From: Onchidella celtica
Lineage: Eukaryota > Mollusca > Gastropoda > Systellommatophora > Onchidiidae
Length of the DNA stretch: 64,000 nt
Direction: 5' to 3'
Assembly (NCBI GenBank): GCA_963931925.1
Contig: OZ007573.1
Location: forward strand, 35,687,307 to 35,751,306
Shown: positions 1-12,381 of the stretch, piece after piece
Numbering within the stretch: position 1 is the first letter of the stretch
Layout: every line of letters starts with the position of its first letter
Notes under the pieces: generated by a model
Database searches by the model: none
What the model saw: only the letters and a program-made list of their open reading frames with translations
What the model was told of the DNA's origin: nothing
Translations under genes and position numbers: made by a program

Positions 1-720
1 GTCATTACAATTTCGCTTATCGAATCCTTGCATTATATTAATTGTCCGTTCATAAAATAATATCACAGCAGGGTCACTGTGGTTTCCAAATTATGAGCTG
101 GAACTAGAAGTAGAAACATGCCCCCCGTTTCAGAACGTTTGCACTTTCTTTCTTTCTTTTTTAACCTTAAAAGTCACCGTGGAATTCAGATTTCCTTATC
201 TTCTCCCTGACAATGTTGTCCCTCTTATCTTTAAACGTAAGGTTACTGTGACCTTTTAAGGGCAGCAAAAAAAGAGAAGATAAGAGGGGCATTTTTCCAC
301 CCCCGTTTTTTTTTTGTGTGTGTGTGTTTTTCTTGTTTATTCTTTACTCTCAGTGTTATCTGAGCCTACTCCAGAGACATCTAAGAGAGAGAAACACACC
401 TTTGATGTAAAGGAAGCCCAGTGGAAGGGCAGTCCGTAATATAATTGGACTAGACGGGACATTAAAATTTGCACTCCAATTTCTTGGGCACTTATTTTTT
501 GCTTTTCCTTTTTTTTTTTCATTTTCACTTGGTTATTCTTGACTGTTTCTCGGGAATTGGAACACATTAAGGATAACGTAGAGAGTGTTTCACTGTATTT
601 CCTTTCAACTCACAGAGGACATCAAAAATGTTTTATTGTGCATTCCATTTATCTTTTTAAATCCCATGGTGCAGAGGCCCTTTGACCGGCCAACAAGGAC
701 AGCCTCTGACGGACATAGAC
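1..720. other. AT-rich non-coding stretch
   Basis: I see no gene here. The stretch has short homopolymer and GT runs near 303-330 and scattered AT-rich unique sequence. The short open frames have no recognisable domain. Confidence 0.5.
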
Positions 721-723
721 AGA

Positions 724-912
724 CAGCTCTGAGAGAAAGAGTGGGGGGGGGGAGTGAGAGAGACAGGGCAAGCAGACAGACACATAGGGAGAGGGAAACA
801 CACGTGCACAGACATACAGACAGGAGACTCTCTCTCTCTCTCTCCCCTCATCCTCCTCTCTCTCTCCCCTCCTCCTCCCCTCTCTCCCTCTCCTCCTCCT
901 CCCCTCCCCCTC
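724..912. repeat. GA-rich then CT-rich low-complexity tract
   Basis: A purine-rich segment (GAGAGA, G-run near 735-744) passes into a pyrimidine-rich segment of CTCTCT and CCTCCT motifs from about 827 to 912. Frames on both strands stay open only because of the biased composition. Confidence 0.85.
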
Positions 913-1041
913 CAATTTGAAAACTCGTGTTTTCTACCTTCACGCACGTGCATCCTAGCTCAGACAACCTCTCCTCCAGTTCTGTTGGCAAGGAATCCTG
1001 AATGACTCGCAAAACAACAGCACGTTAAAGACGAGAAAAAC

Positions 1042-1057
1042 ACCGGAAGTGACGTCA
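1042..1057 (+). promoter_or_regulatory. Composite ETS/CRE motif
   Basis: An ETS-type core ACCGGAAGT at 1042-1050 runs directly into a perfect palindromic cAMP response element TGACGTCA at 1050-1057. An E-box-like palindrome GCACGTGC lies about 95 bp upstream. ETS/CRE composites are known in metazoan housekeeping promoters. No coding exon was recognised downstream, so promoter function is only a possibility and chance occurrence is not excluded. Confidence 0.3.
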
Positions 1058-1197
1058 TGAGATTTGCTGCATCGCGCCCAGATGGAATTGTTGCAAAATG
1101 CAACTCAATGAGCCGTAGACAAACCACAACAGAACCCGCGCAAGATAAAGACGGTACAGCAAAGGAAGCCACGCTAAATGCAGGCTTCGCAGTTGCT

Positions 1198-1493
1198 GGA
1201 AACGGGTAGGACGATGGGAAACATTAGTGATAAATACCTGGAAACCGGTAGGACGATGGGAAACATTAGTGATAAATACCTGGAAACCGGTAGGACGATG
1301 GGAAACATTAGTGATAAATACCGGGAAACCGGTAGGACGATGGGAAACATTAGTGATAAATACCTGGAAACCGGTAGGACGATGGGAAACATTAGTGATA
1401 AATACCTGGAAACCGGTAGGACGATGGGAAACATTAGTGATAAATACCTGGAAACCGGTAGGACGATGGGAAACATTAGTGATAAATACAGTG
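1198..1493. repeat. 42-bp minisatellite, 7 copies
   Basis: Seven head-to-tail copies of a 42-bp unit share the core GGAAACATTAGTGATAAATA, spaced exactly 42 bp apart. Copies differ by about one base; one unit has CCGGG for CCTGG. Because 42 is a multiple of three and the unit lacks stops in several frames, both strands carry repetitive open frames. Simultaneous openness in several frames argues against coding. Confidence 0.93.
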
Positions 1494-1569
1494 AAGGACG
1501 ATGGAAGAAGGAAATGATAACGGGTTAACGTGGTGGGTAATAAGAACGACCGATGGGAAAACGGAGAAA

Positions 1570-1990
1570 TATGGTGAAGGATGAATCAAGAAAAAGAAGA
1601 AGAGGAGGCAGAGAAGAAAAAAGAAGGAGAGAAGAAAAAAAAAGAAAAACAGAAGAGTAGGAAGAAGAAGAAAAGAAGAAGGACAGAAGAAGAAAAGATG
1701 GAAAGAAGAATGAATGAAGAGGAGAAGAAGAAGAAGAAAGGAAGAAGAAGGAAAGAAGGAGAATAAAAGGCGAATTAACGAAGGAGAAAAAGATGAAGAG
1801 GAGGAGAAAACAAGAAGAAGGAAAGAAGGAGAAGAAAAGAAAAAGACGAACAGGAGGAGAAAACAAGAAGACGAAGAAAATAGAAAGAAGAAGAGAAGTA
1901 GGAGAAGATCACTAATGACGCGGAGAAAACCAAAAGGACGTCCGGAGAAATGACAAACACAGTGAGGAAGGAAATTTGCGGAAAGAACAA
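1570..1990. repeat. Polypurine (GAA/GGA/GAAA)-rich tract
   Basis: About 400 bp consists almost only of A and G on the plus strand, in irregular GAAGAA, AAGGAG and GGAGAA words. Lys/Glu/Arg-rich frames here are composition artefacts. Such tracts can form triplex (H-DNA), but a clear mirror repeat was not established. Confidence 0.88.
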
Positions 1991-4195
1991 AAAAGGAAAA
2001 AACGACAACAAAAAATGCATGTGGTGAGTGTTAGAGAACTGATCGTGAGACAGAAGATCGTTATATCCGTTAACTGGCTAGATGAATCATTCTCAATTTG
2101 TTGCATGAGTCCACAGCAGAAATAGCAGAACTCCAATGTTCCTTACCATAACATTTCTAATACTCCAGCTACCTATCAATCTAGTTTAATCCAATTATCC
2201 AAAGACGTCTCTAAACAGATATCTAACAACTGACGTTATAATCATGTAAAAGAGCCTATTTTATTTCATTATCAAAAACTGGCTCTCTGATTAGTCACTT
2301 CGAGTTTAAAACCGCCTCTCTGATTGGTCACTTCACGTGTACTACCCTTCCTTCGGGATACAAACATCTTGTCATCATTTTGCCGTAAGAACCTTAAGCC
2401 TTGCCTCACCCTCAGCCCCACCCTCTCCAAACCCCCACGCTCAGCACCCATCCACGAAGTTCCAACATCTCTATTACCTTCACATAACTCGGGCCAGCTG
2501 TCGTGAAGCGCCCTCAAACTCCATCCTACCCCGTTACTTCAGTGAAAGACGCCACAAGTCTTAATCAGGAAAACATTCATTTCTCTCAAAAGCCATACAT
2601 AATACCTTACACAGTGAGGAAGATGGACGATTTCGATTCCAGCAGTTTCAACTACAAACTAACTCTTGGAAATATCCCTGGTAAAATAAGAGACACAGAA
2701 TACCGGGGAGGACCATTCCTTCTTTCACTTTATGTCCACAACGTGCGCGCGTATGAACACGTTGAGTCCTGCTCACAGAGCTCTATGGTACTAGTCCTTT
2801 TCGTTCAATTACGAAGGGGTATGGTGCGAATTGTGGCACTGTAGACATGGATGGTACGCGCGCAAGCCGACGGACGGAATTTGGCGAATTGAACCATTGA
2901 ACCGTCTCGGTATCCGGTGTCTCGGGTATGTAAAATACACGTCGTCACAGTTCCCTAAGACGGTGGTAACTCATAAATTCGAAACATCTATCTTCATACA
3001 TATTCAACGACATTCAAAGCCGCATCCAACGATCTTGGTTATAGACTGCTAGGCCGAAAAATAATTGAATAGCAAAACTTTCAAAAATTCATCGTCACTA
3101 GAACAGCTGTGCTAAATTGAAACAGTTTTTTTTGCTTCTCCTGAAAAGTACTACAGTTCCAGGGAACAGTGACGTTATGTTACGTCTTGTTTTGTTGTGG
3201 TTGTTGTTTTTTCAAATTTGTTTCAAACTTTTTTTTCCCTGTGTCTTATTTGCCTCCACAAAAGTCCATCTTGACCGAAAGTTTGCTAAGTTTTATTTTG
3301 TGTTCATTTATAATTTATTTCTCTTTTAGGATTTGTGGCACGCTGTTCATTGATACTTGTTGCAAAAACTTTGCTAAATTGAACTCTTCTTTTTTTTTCA
3401 TAATTTTTCCAATTTTTTATTTTTTTATTTTTTGCCAGGTATTAACTATAGCACAAGTATGGATAAAACTGGGATAACTTTCCATCCGCAGTGTTTTTTA
3501 TCCAGATACCACTGTAGTAAAAATCCTCAAGCTTCACGGATATGATATAAAAATTGAAGATTAGTTTGTTTTCGAAATCCTGAGATCCTTTCTCGTGAAA
3601 TCCTCTTTAGGACGGATTCATGCACTTTAAGCCTAAGAAAAAACAATAATAAATAATAAAGCCTTCCATTCACTCTTGTTTCTTATGATATTTTATTGTT
3701 GTACTTTCACAGAATAATATTCAGCTCTGGCACTCGTCAGTACTCGCTATGAACAGATTTGGGAATCGGCGCTGGGCTGAAGTTTTCCCAAGCCATTCGC
3801 AGAATCGTGGGAAACTTCAGAAAATCAGGGGCAACTGTTTTGAATATGGGATACGCATTTACGCTTACCCTATCTGAAAATTAGTTGGAATTTTATGGTT
3901 GCGTAACCAAGTTTGGAGCCATTTATGAACAGGGGAAGGAGGTTGCCTCCCTGCTGGGATACCCACGATCCGTAATGGAGGCTACAGTGGCTCTAGTGCA
4001 GGGGATAAACTCTAATTAAATCCGTATAAGAACAAAATTGCTGACAAAGGTTCTTCAACTTTAGAAGGCTGTCTTTCAGCTCGTCAAAGTTTGGAGCGGT
4101 GTGACATGCTGTGCGGTTCAAATTTGTTTTCGGGGTACGATCTTGAGACGTGGTTCGGGGTAGGGTGACTTCAGGTGCTTTGCCGTTATTGTCTG
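1991..4195. other. Non-coding stretch with no recognised element
   Basis: No domain-bearing frame and no RNA gene were seen. A small diverged duplication around CTCTCTGATTRGTCACTTC (about 2283-2301 and 2315-2333) carries a CCAAT-like word. T-rich runs occupy about 3120-3440. The rest looks unique. Confidence 0.45.
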
Positions 4196-4198
4196 TGC

Positions 4199-4300
4199 GC
4201 GCTGCAGCGTGAGAGAGTGAGTGACAGAGGGAAAGAAGAGTGGGTGAATGAATGAGAGAGTGAGTGAGTGAGCGAGCGAGAGAGCAAAGTTAATGAGTGA
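4199..4300. repeat. GAGT/GAGC tetranucleotide-rich tract
   Basis: Degenerate tandem GAGT, GAGA and GAGC words on the plus strand form an impure microsatellite of about 100 bp. Confidence 0.75.
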
Positions 4301-4402
4301 CTGAATGAACAGAGGGTAAGCAAACGACTGGCTGAGCAGATACATGGTTGAGGAACGAGTTAATGATTCGCACAGTGGGTAAGTAAGCCCCGCCGGCTCG
4401 CA

Positions 4403-4541
4403 TTAGCCGATTCTGATCCGCCAACTAGTTGGGTGGTGACTTGACGACCTAAAGTTTCAATAAGATCTCGTATATTGGCCAACTTTTTTTTTCTCATTGA
4501 AGCCCAGTTCGTGACGTCACCGGCCAACTAGACAACCGATC
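4403..4541. mobile_element. Degenerate palindromic MITE copy (family A)
   Basis: The segment folds back on itself. An AACTAGTTGG...TGGTGAC...TTTCAATAAGAT arm on the left pairs with the reverse complement on the right, which contains TCATTGAA...GTGACGTCACCGGCCAACTAG. The same arm words (TAGTTGG, TGACGTCA, TTTCAATGAGAT) occur in the copies at 15132-15305 and 53544-53839. Ends are eroded and no target-site duplication was identified, so the boundaries are approximate. Confidence 0.55.
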
Positions 4542-4678
4542 GAAACCAAGAAACACATACTACGTTTTTCAGTTGTTGTTATAGTTTTAACCCTGATAAA
4601 GTTCCATAGCAACCAAAAGCTCGCATGATTTTCTTTTCTTTTATTTCTTTTGGGAGTTTGTTACTCTTGTTCTTGTTT

Positions 4679-7343
4679 GTTTATAATACATGTACAGACT
4701 AGGGCTTTGCCAAATCTGTCCTGCACATTATAACTTTGTGCCTAGCCCTAATGTGTTTATAATACATGTACAGACTAGGGCTTTGCCAAATCTGTCCTGC
4801 ACATTATAACTTTGTGCCTAGCCCTAATGTGTTTATAATACATGTACAGACTAGGGCTTTGCCAAATCTGTCCTGCACATTATAACTTTGTGCCTAGCCC
4901 TAATGTGTTTATAATACATGTACAGACTAGGGCTTTGCCAAATCTGTCCTGCACATTATAACTTTGTGCCTAGCCCTAATGTGTTTATAATACATGTACA
5001 GACTAGGGCTTTGCCAAATCTGTCCTGCACATTATAACTTTGTGCCTAGCCCTAATGTGTTTATAATACATGTACAGACTAGGGCTTTGCCAAATCTGTC
5101 CTGCACATTATAACTTTGTGCCTAGCCCTAATGTGTTTATAATACATGTACAGACTAGGGCTTTGCCAAATCTGTCCTGCACATTATAACTTTGTGCCTA
5201 GCCCTAATGTGTTTATAATACATGTACAGACTAGGGCTTTGCCAAATCTGTCCTGCACATTATCACTTTGTGCCTAGCCCTAATGTGTTTATAATACATG
5301 TACAGACTAGGGCTTTGCCAAATCTGTCCTGCACATTATAACTTTGTGCCTAGCCCTAATGTGTTTATAATACATGTACAGACTAGGGCTTTGCCAAATC
5401 TGTCCTGCACATTATAACTTTGTGCCTAGCCCTAATGTGTTTATAATACATGTACAGACTAGGGCTTTGCCAAATCTGTCCTGCACATTATAACTTTGTG
5501 CCTAGCCCTAATGTGTTTATAATACATGTACAGACTAGGGCTTTGCCAAATCTGTCCTGCACATTATAACTTTGTGCCTAGCCCTAATGTGTTTATAATA
5601 CATGTACAGACTAGGGCTTTGCCAAATCTGTCCTGCACATTATAACTTTGTGCCTAGCCCTAATGTGTTTATAATACATGTACAGACTAGGGCTTTGCCA
5701 AATCTGTCCTGCACATTATAACTTTGTGCCTAGCCCTAATGTGTTTATAATACATGTACAGACTAGGGCTTTGCCAAATCTGTCCTGCACATTATAACTT
5801 TGTGCCTAGCCCTAATGTGTTTATAATACATGTACAGACTAGGGCTTTGCCAAATCTGTCCTGCACATTATAACTTTGTGCCTAGCCCTAATGTGTTTAT
5901 AATACATGTACAGACTAGGGCTTTGCCAAATCTGTCCTGCACATTATAACTTTGTGCCTAGCCCTAATGTGTTTATAATACATGTACAGACTAGGGCTTT
6001 GCCAAATCTGTCCTGCACATTATAACTTTGTGCCTAGCCCTAATGTGTTTATAATACATGTACAGACTAGGGCTTTGCCAAATCTGTCCTGCACATTATA
6101 ACTTTGTGCCTAGCCCTAATGTGTTTATAATACATGTACAGACTAGGGCTTTGCCAAATCTGTCCTGCACATTATAACTTTGTGCCTAGCCCTAATGTGT
6201 TTATAATACATGTACAGACTAGGGCTTTGCCAAATCTGTCCTGCACATTATAACTTTGTGCCTAGCCCTAATGTGTTTATAATACATGTACAGACTAGGG
6301 CTTTGCCAAATCTGTCCTGCACATTATAACTTTGTGCCTAGCCCTAATGTGTTTATAATACATGTACAGACTAGGGCTTTGCCAAATCTGTCCTGCACAT
6401 TATAACTTTGTGCCTAGCCCTAATGTGTTTATAATACATGTACAGACTAGGGCTTTGCCAAATCTGTCCTGCACATTATAACTTTGTGCCTAGCCCTAAT
6501 GTGTTTATAATACATGTACAGACTAGGGCTTTGCCAAATCTGTCCTGCACATTATAACTTTGTGCCTAGCCCTAATGTGTTTATAATACATGTACAGACT
6601 AGGGCTTTGCCAAATCTGTCCTGCACATTATAACTTTGTGCCTAGCCCTAATGTGTTTATAATACATGTACAGACTAGGGCTTTGCCAAATCTGTCCTGC
6701 ACATTATAACTTTGTGCCTAGCCCTAATGTGTTTATAATACATGTACAGACTAGGGCTTTGCCAAATCTGTCCTGCACATTATCACTTTGTGCCTAGCCC
6801 TAATGTGTTTATAATACATGTACAGACTAGGGCTTTGCCAAATCTGTCCTGCACATTATCACTTTGTGCCTAGCCCTAATGTGTTTATAATACATGTACA
6901 GACTAGGGCTTTGCCAAATCTGTCCTGCACATTATAACTTTGTGCCTAGCCCTAATGTGTTTATAATACATGTACAGACTAGGGCTTTGCCAAATCTGTC
7001 CTGCACATTATCACTTTGTGCCTAGCCCTAATGTGTTTATAATACATGTACAGACTAGGGCTTTGCCAAATCTGTCCTGCACATTATAACTTTGTGCCTA
7101 GCCCTAATGTGTTTATAATACATGTACAGACTAGGGCTTTGCCAAATCTGTCCTGCACATTATCACTTTGTGCCTAGCCCTAATGTGTTTATAATACATG
7201 TACAGACTAGGGCTTTGCCAAATCTGTCCTGCACATTATCACTTTGTGCCTAGCCCTAATGTGTTTATAATACATGTACAGACTAGGGCTTTGCCAAATC
7301 TGTCCTGCACATTATCACTTTGTGCCTAGCCCTAATGTGTTTT
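4679..7343. repeat. 76-bp satellite/minisatellite, about 35 copies
   Basis: A tandem array has period exactly 76 bp (the GTTTATAATACATGTACAGAC word recurs at 4679, 4755, 4831 and so on to the end), giving about 35 units in 2.66 kb. Units are nearly identical. The only recurrent variant seen is ATTATAAC versus ATTATCAC, with C in one unit near 5263 and in six of the last eight. Each unit holds the perfect palindrome ACATGT and a short inverted pair TAGGGCT/AGCCCTA that could form a hairpin. No long frame crosses the array. There are no unique spacers, so it is not a CRISPR-like array. Confidence 0.97.
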
Positions 7344-7449
7344 GGTCTGTATTTTAGAAGGTTCCGCTGCCCTTGGCATTTATACCTGACTTTTCTTGTT
7401 TTTTATTTTTCTTGTTCGTGTTTGTGTGTGTGTTTGTGCTAGGCATTTG

Positions 7450-7762
7450 TTTGGTGGTTGTTGTTGTTTTTTTTTGAGTATTTTGCCGGCAGCGGCCTTG
7501 TTCGGCCTGCTCTTCTCGACTTTCAACTGCCAAGGTATCTTTAGCGTGCCCAATGTGCACACGGGCCCTCCGAGTTTTTCGTCCTTATCCAAGAAGACTA
7601 AGTGCTCGATTCTACCCCATAGAATCAGGAACAAGTCTTTTTTTTTCCCCTAAAAAAATTCCAACATGCCTGCACCGACTGGGGCTCAAACCCGGTACCT
7701 TCGCGATGTGAGGCGAGCATCTTGCTTCTAGACCAGCCTAGCCCTACTGCACCACCTCGGCG
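7450..7762 (-). mobile_element. tRNA-derived SINE, minus orientation
   Basis: Read on the minus strand, 7762-7676 has an internal Pol III promoter layout. A GTGGTGCAGTAGGG-type A-box region is followed about 45 bp later by a B-box-like GGTTTGAGCCCC at about 7681-7693. A non-tRNA body of about 200 bp follows and ends in an A-rich/CAA tail (poly-T on the plus strand at about 7460-7476). A tRNA-like head, unrelated body and A-rich tail is the usual SINE structure. The family was not identified. Confidence 0.5.
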
Positions 7763-7769
7763 TTTTTAT

Positions 7770-10100
7770 GACATGCCAGCGCGTACGCAGCGTACTTTAC
7801 CTGAAGGGTCTTCGTCATCGCTGTTTTCGAGGGAGCTTCCAACTCCAGCGACGTCAAAATACCAGCAGAATTAAAAGCCAGCCGTGTTTTTGCCATATGT
7901 TTGGGTTTCCCTAAGTGGGATAAAGTATCCTCTCTCTTTCTTCCACTGTGATATCTTCATAATTACATTATCTTCATACAAATTCCTGACTGTCTTTGCT
8001 TCTCTGGAGTAGAGTCGTCCAAACACAAAAACTTAGCGCAACGTTACATTGGCGCTGATAATGTAAACATAATGGCTTCCATTTAACCAAATCCCTTTTC
8101 GCTCGCCAAAAAAATAAACTACTGAAGAGCATAACAAAAACATTATAGTAATAATAACAGAAAGATGACTTCATTACTCTGATACCCCCATCCCACACCT
8201 CCCACCCCACCACCTACTCACAGTCTCTCTCCACCCACTCTCATATTATCATTCTCTCATGGTTCCAGAATGGGGCATCACAAACCATCCGGCCAAAAGC
8301 CCGGATCGAATTTTGCCGTGTTTTCTTTTCTATTTTTTTTTTAAAATCCTTTGAGCACAGATGTCTTGAAACCACGAAGATTTCTACAAAAATGTAGACT
8401 GTGAGAATGTTGGCTTTCTACTCATTACTATTAGACAAGTAATATGTAGATTTGTGCTCACATCGATGATCTGAACCGTTGGGCACTTATTCCACTGGGT
8501 TCACGATTTTTATTCCCGCCACATCTTCTTGGGCGATTATACGACCAGTATGTCATAGATATCTAGCTTGTGCCTAAAACAGTTGTGGGAATTTTGCTGT
8601 CTTCCGTGAGGAGATTGACAAATGTGTGTGTATGGAGTGCGGGGGGGGGGGGGGTCTGTTTGGGCCAGGTGATCAAAGTATTAACAATAAGCAATTTGTG
8701 GCCTGTTTACAAAAGCGCAAACTCGAGCCATTTCGCCAACCAAAAGGCTGTTGTGGCCTGCGAGCCAAGCTTCGACCTAAGCCCAACCCTTCTACGTTCA
8801 GGAAAAAAAAAAATACAATTCTTTGTACAAACAACAAACATAACTGCAACTTGGCCGGATGGCCAAGATAGTCACTTTGAAAAAAAAAAAAAGGAGTGAG
8901 ATGCTTCTGAATATTTTATATGTTCTGGGAAGGACAACAGTAGTTATGCTCTTCCACGCCGAGTATTGTAATAATAAAGGCTTTTTTTTAGTTCAGATTG
9001 CCGAGATCCCAAGCGCTATGTAGCACAGTAAACACCCGTCATAATCATTAATGAATAGTTTTATTGGGATATGTTATCCAGTCTTTCATTAGCCACCCGG
9101 GGTAAGGAAATACCAACGCAGCAAAAAACCCCGATTGTTACCAATGACAGAGAAGGAAAAGAGGGGAGAGAATTCCCCATGCCACGACACTGTTTTCCAT
9201 CCCCAGTCTAGTAAGCTCCCTTGTTGACCTAGTCAAGACATCTCTTGACAGACACTAAGCAGAAGGAGTGAAAAAGAAGTCGGGTTAGGTTAGATATTAT
9301 AAGCCTTCCTCGGAGTATCCAGCTTTCGAACTTTCTAGATACAGTGTGGATGTACATAATGTTATGAACACTCAGTTTTTCCAAAAAAAAAGGGGGTCTT
9401 CCTGTAGGTCGCAGCTCCCCTGTGCCTTTTTTCAAGCCGAGGGGTGAAGTCAAAGATAAGATCTTAAAACCTTCGGGTCTTTCTTGTTCCCTGTCTCAAA
9501 CAACAATAATAACAGTACAACAGCTACAGCAACAACAACAATGAGAATAGCAACTACAACAACTACATATTAACCATATTAATTAATGATGATAACAGCT
9601 ACCATCTTGTCCCTTTGTTATTCCCTATAATTAGGTCTTACTTATCTTTCCAAGCAATGCAATGCCGTGTAAGAGATACAGACCTTGGGACCAAGTCAGG
9701 GCAATAAACTGGTCGCACAAACATTTGAGCGGACGACGTGCGAACGAACTACCACTGAAACGAATAAGAATACATCAAGTGTGCGCAAGCACGACAGCGT
9801 GTGACCAACTCCACTGTATTCAGTGGTCCGAGTTATTCGTGCCTCGTATACTCGCGCGCTCGTGCGACAGTAGCGCTTTTTCTCCCAAGCCCACCATCAC
9901 GCTGAGCAATTGCCCTAATTGGGTTTGAGTCTGAATTTGGAGACTGCATGTCACCCCGATGTTACAGTTGTAGTGGGAAAAAGCATGACGTTAGGCAGAA
10001 TATAACAGAGCGATAGGACAGAGAGAGACCCTACCAGAAGCGCCCATCAAACACACCTGAAACGCACCATGCGATTCTTTGATTAGATTTGGCACCCCAT
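7770..10100. other. Non-coding stretch
   Basis: I see no gene or recognisable element. The stretch includes a G-run at about 8640-8654, A-runs near 8805 and 8880, and a CAA-rich microsatellite at about 9500-9565. Confidence 0.45.
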
Positions 10101-10103
10101 CAC

Positions 10104-10172
10104 AGGCTGGATTCGAACACTGAACCTCTCGACCCGACTCCAACGCTCTAACCACTGGCACAATGCACCGGC
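10104..10172 (-). mobile_element. tRNA-like SINE head
   Basis: On the minus strand a TGCCAGTGGTTAGAGCG A-box region (10160-10144) is followed by a B box GTGTTCGAATCC (about 10121-10109). The spacing resembles a tRNA, but the acceptor stem does not visibly close. This suggests a tRNA-derived SINE head rather than a functional tRNA gene. Confidence 0.5.
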
Positions 10173-10635
10173 TGTTTTCCAGTGCGTTCCTGACCACGCA
10201 CGTAAACACACAGCGAGACCTCCCCTTGGGTGGCACTTCTCTCCCTTCCCCTCCCTTTCCCTTACTTAAGCCAGGTCTTGACAGACATCAATGGCAATTA
10301 GCAACAAACAAACACATGGTTCTACCGCAGTAAAAGCCAGGCAGAAAGACGGTCTGCTCCTGTCAAAACACGGTGTAGACTCACCAGCGAACTTCCTCAA
10401 CATATTTTGGTTCCTCTGGGAATCAACCTATCATTATGTGCCTACTGTTTTCGTTTTTTTTTTCTTCTGCCGTATAGTCCGGGTTCATTTCCCTTCACCT
10501 GGCGATCGGACATTCCTCCCAAATTAGCGCGATATTCAGATCGGTCTGAAGTTGGTATTTACTGCTCAGGAACAGGGTGTTAGCATGTTGGGATTTACTG
10601 GATTTGAATGAATTTATCGTGCAAAGTAATAGGGT

Positions 10636-10826
10636 TTTTTCGAGGGTTGGAGAAGAAGGGGAGGGCGGGGAGAGGAAAGGAGAGGGGGAGAGGAGATGGG
10701 GGAGAGGAAAGCAGGGCCGGGAGAGTAAGGAGGGAAGAAAAGACGGTCTGAGGAAACAAAGGGGTAGAGAAGAGGAAAACTAGTATTAATTGGAGAGGCG
10801 GGGGAGGGATGGATGGAGGAGTAGAA

Positions 10827-10867
<41 letters not shown>

Positions 10868-10878
10868 AGGGGTGGGAG
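10636..10878. repeat. GA-rich microsatellite field
   Basis: The plus strand is almost pure purine (GGGGAGAGG, GAAAGAGAGAGAG). It ends in a regular (GA)n run at about 10828-10866. Confidence 0.88.
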
Positions 10879-10879
10879 G

Positions 10880-12380
10880 GATCACGCCGGCTGCGGAGAA
10901 ATCGAAAAGTATTTTCAATTTAACTTTCAACTTTTAAACAAATTATTCTGATTTTTTTACTGTTTGTCCGCCATAATTTCTCTGTCGGTCCTAAAGTCCT
11001 TTGTTTCTCGGGGGCCTCAGTCTATGGCGGTCGTATCCAGTCCGATGCTTTAAGTTTTGGAGAACAATTCAGTGGGACCCAGTCTGTAGATAATTATGTA
11101 CACAGCAGTATAATTAAGGCAGTTAGCTATCCTCTTACATTAAAGACAAAATGTGGTTTGAATGGACAGAAGTCTGTCAGCAAAAGAAACTTCAAATCAT
11201 CCCATTCTCTTTACACATTTTTACAGCTTTCTAATGTCTTCTTTTGTGCGGTCGGACTAACTCAAACAATGTAGAATATAACTCGGTTAGTTCTCCCGTT
11301 GTTGGGATACAAATTTATGTGCTGCGACATCTATTACCAGCAAATGATTAATAACGACCAAATGGTCAAATCGGTTATTACATTGGATTCGATCACTCTC
11401 AATTATGCATTTTATTTACTGGGCCTTTTGACTCGGAAATACACAGGGGGCTTAAAAAAAAATCGTAAAATAAATAAGTAATAAGTTGAAAAGGAATATT
11501 GTCCTAACCGGATGCGTCCGCATACTATGCCGTGGAAAACAATGCAAAACCTTAATTATTATTCACCATCTAGTTCCATTGTATAGCATGATGGCGAAAG
11601 CAAATTTTGTTCACATATAAATCAGAAGCTATGGAAACATAATCAACCAAAACCTGAAATTTGACCGATACCATCTCATGGCCAACAAAAGTGCCGTTTT
11701 CCCGGCGATCTAATTACCAATTTCAGGACTTGGGTCACCAATTATTGTGGTAGAAAATGATGCTCTTATAAGCTTTCCCATACATACTGCAAAGTTTGGA
11801 AACAGGCGCCAATGTATGACATTTTAACCTCAGCATTTACATTAATATCCTTATCAGTCCTACACGCTCACAAAATTATGCTGGGCTGACTAATCAAGTC
11901 GTTCAATATTGTGGTACAAAGAAATTCCGCCGGCAACAACAAAGAAAATAATTTGCAACACAATATTGTTCATGAAAAAGAAATGTATGCCTAAAACGGC
12001 ATAGATTTCTTTTGTGTGTATAATTATGAGATGAAAAAAATTGTGATTTCCCAGTATTTCCGGAGCATGCTATGTCATCGTTCATAGCTATAAAGAAATG
12101 TATTTGCCAAGGCTGGAAAATTATGATTTATATATCCCTTGTTACATTTCGATGTGATTACTGCAGTTGGTGGTTTCTTTTTTTCAAATCATTCCTGTGA
12201 TTCTGAAATAATATAAAATATTAATTTTCTGTAAACAACTTTCGGCTTTCTGTTATATACCAAGGATATGCACGCGGCCATTCAGGATTACACACTGTTG
12301 GCATCTAAGACGTTAAAACATGGATTTAATTTAGAAATCTGATAATACATACAAAAAAAAGAAAATACTATTTTCGATAA
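10880..12380. other. Non-coding AT-rich stretch
   Basis: No recognisable gene, element or RNA was seen. The open frames are short and lack domains. Confidence 0.45.
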
Positions 12381-12381
12381 T

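Noticed and set aside
1178-1528. Open frame of 116 codons with a 14-residue repeat
   Set aside because: Arises from the 42-bp minisatellite; several frames on both strands are open at once, with no supporting gene structure.
4679-7343. CRISPR-like array
   Set aside because: Repeats are directly contiguous 76-bp units with no variable spacers; the host is clearly eukaryotic.
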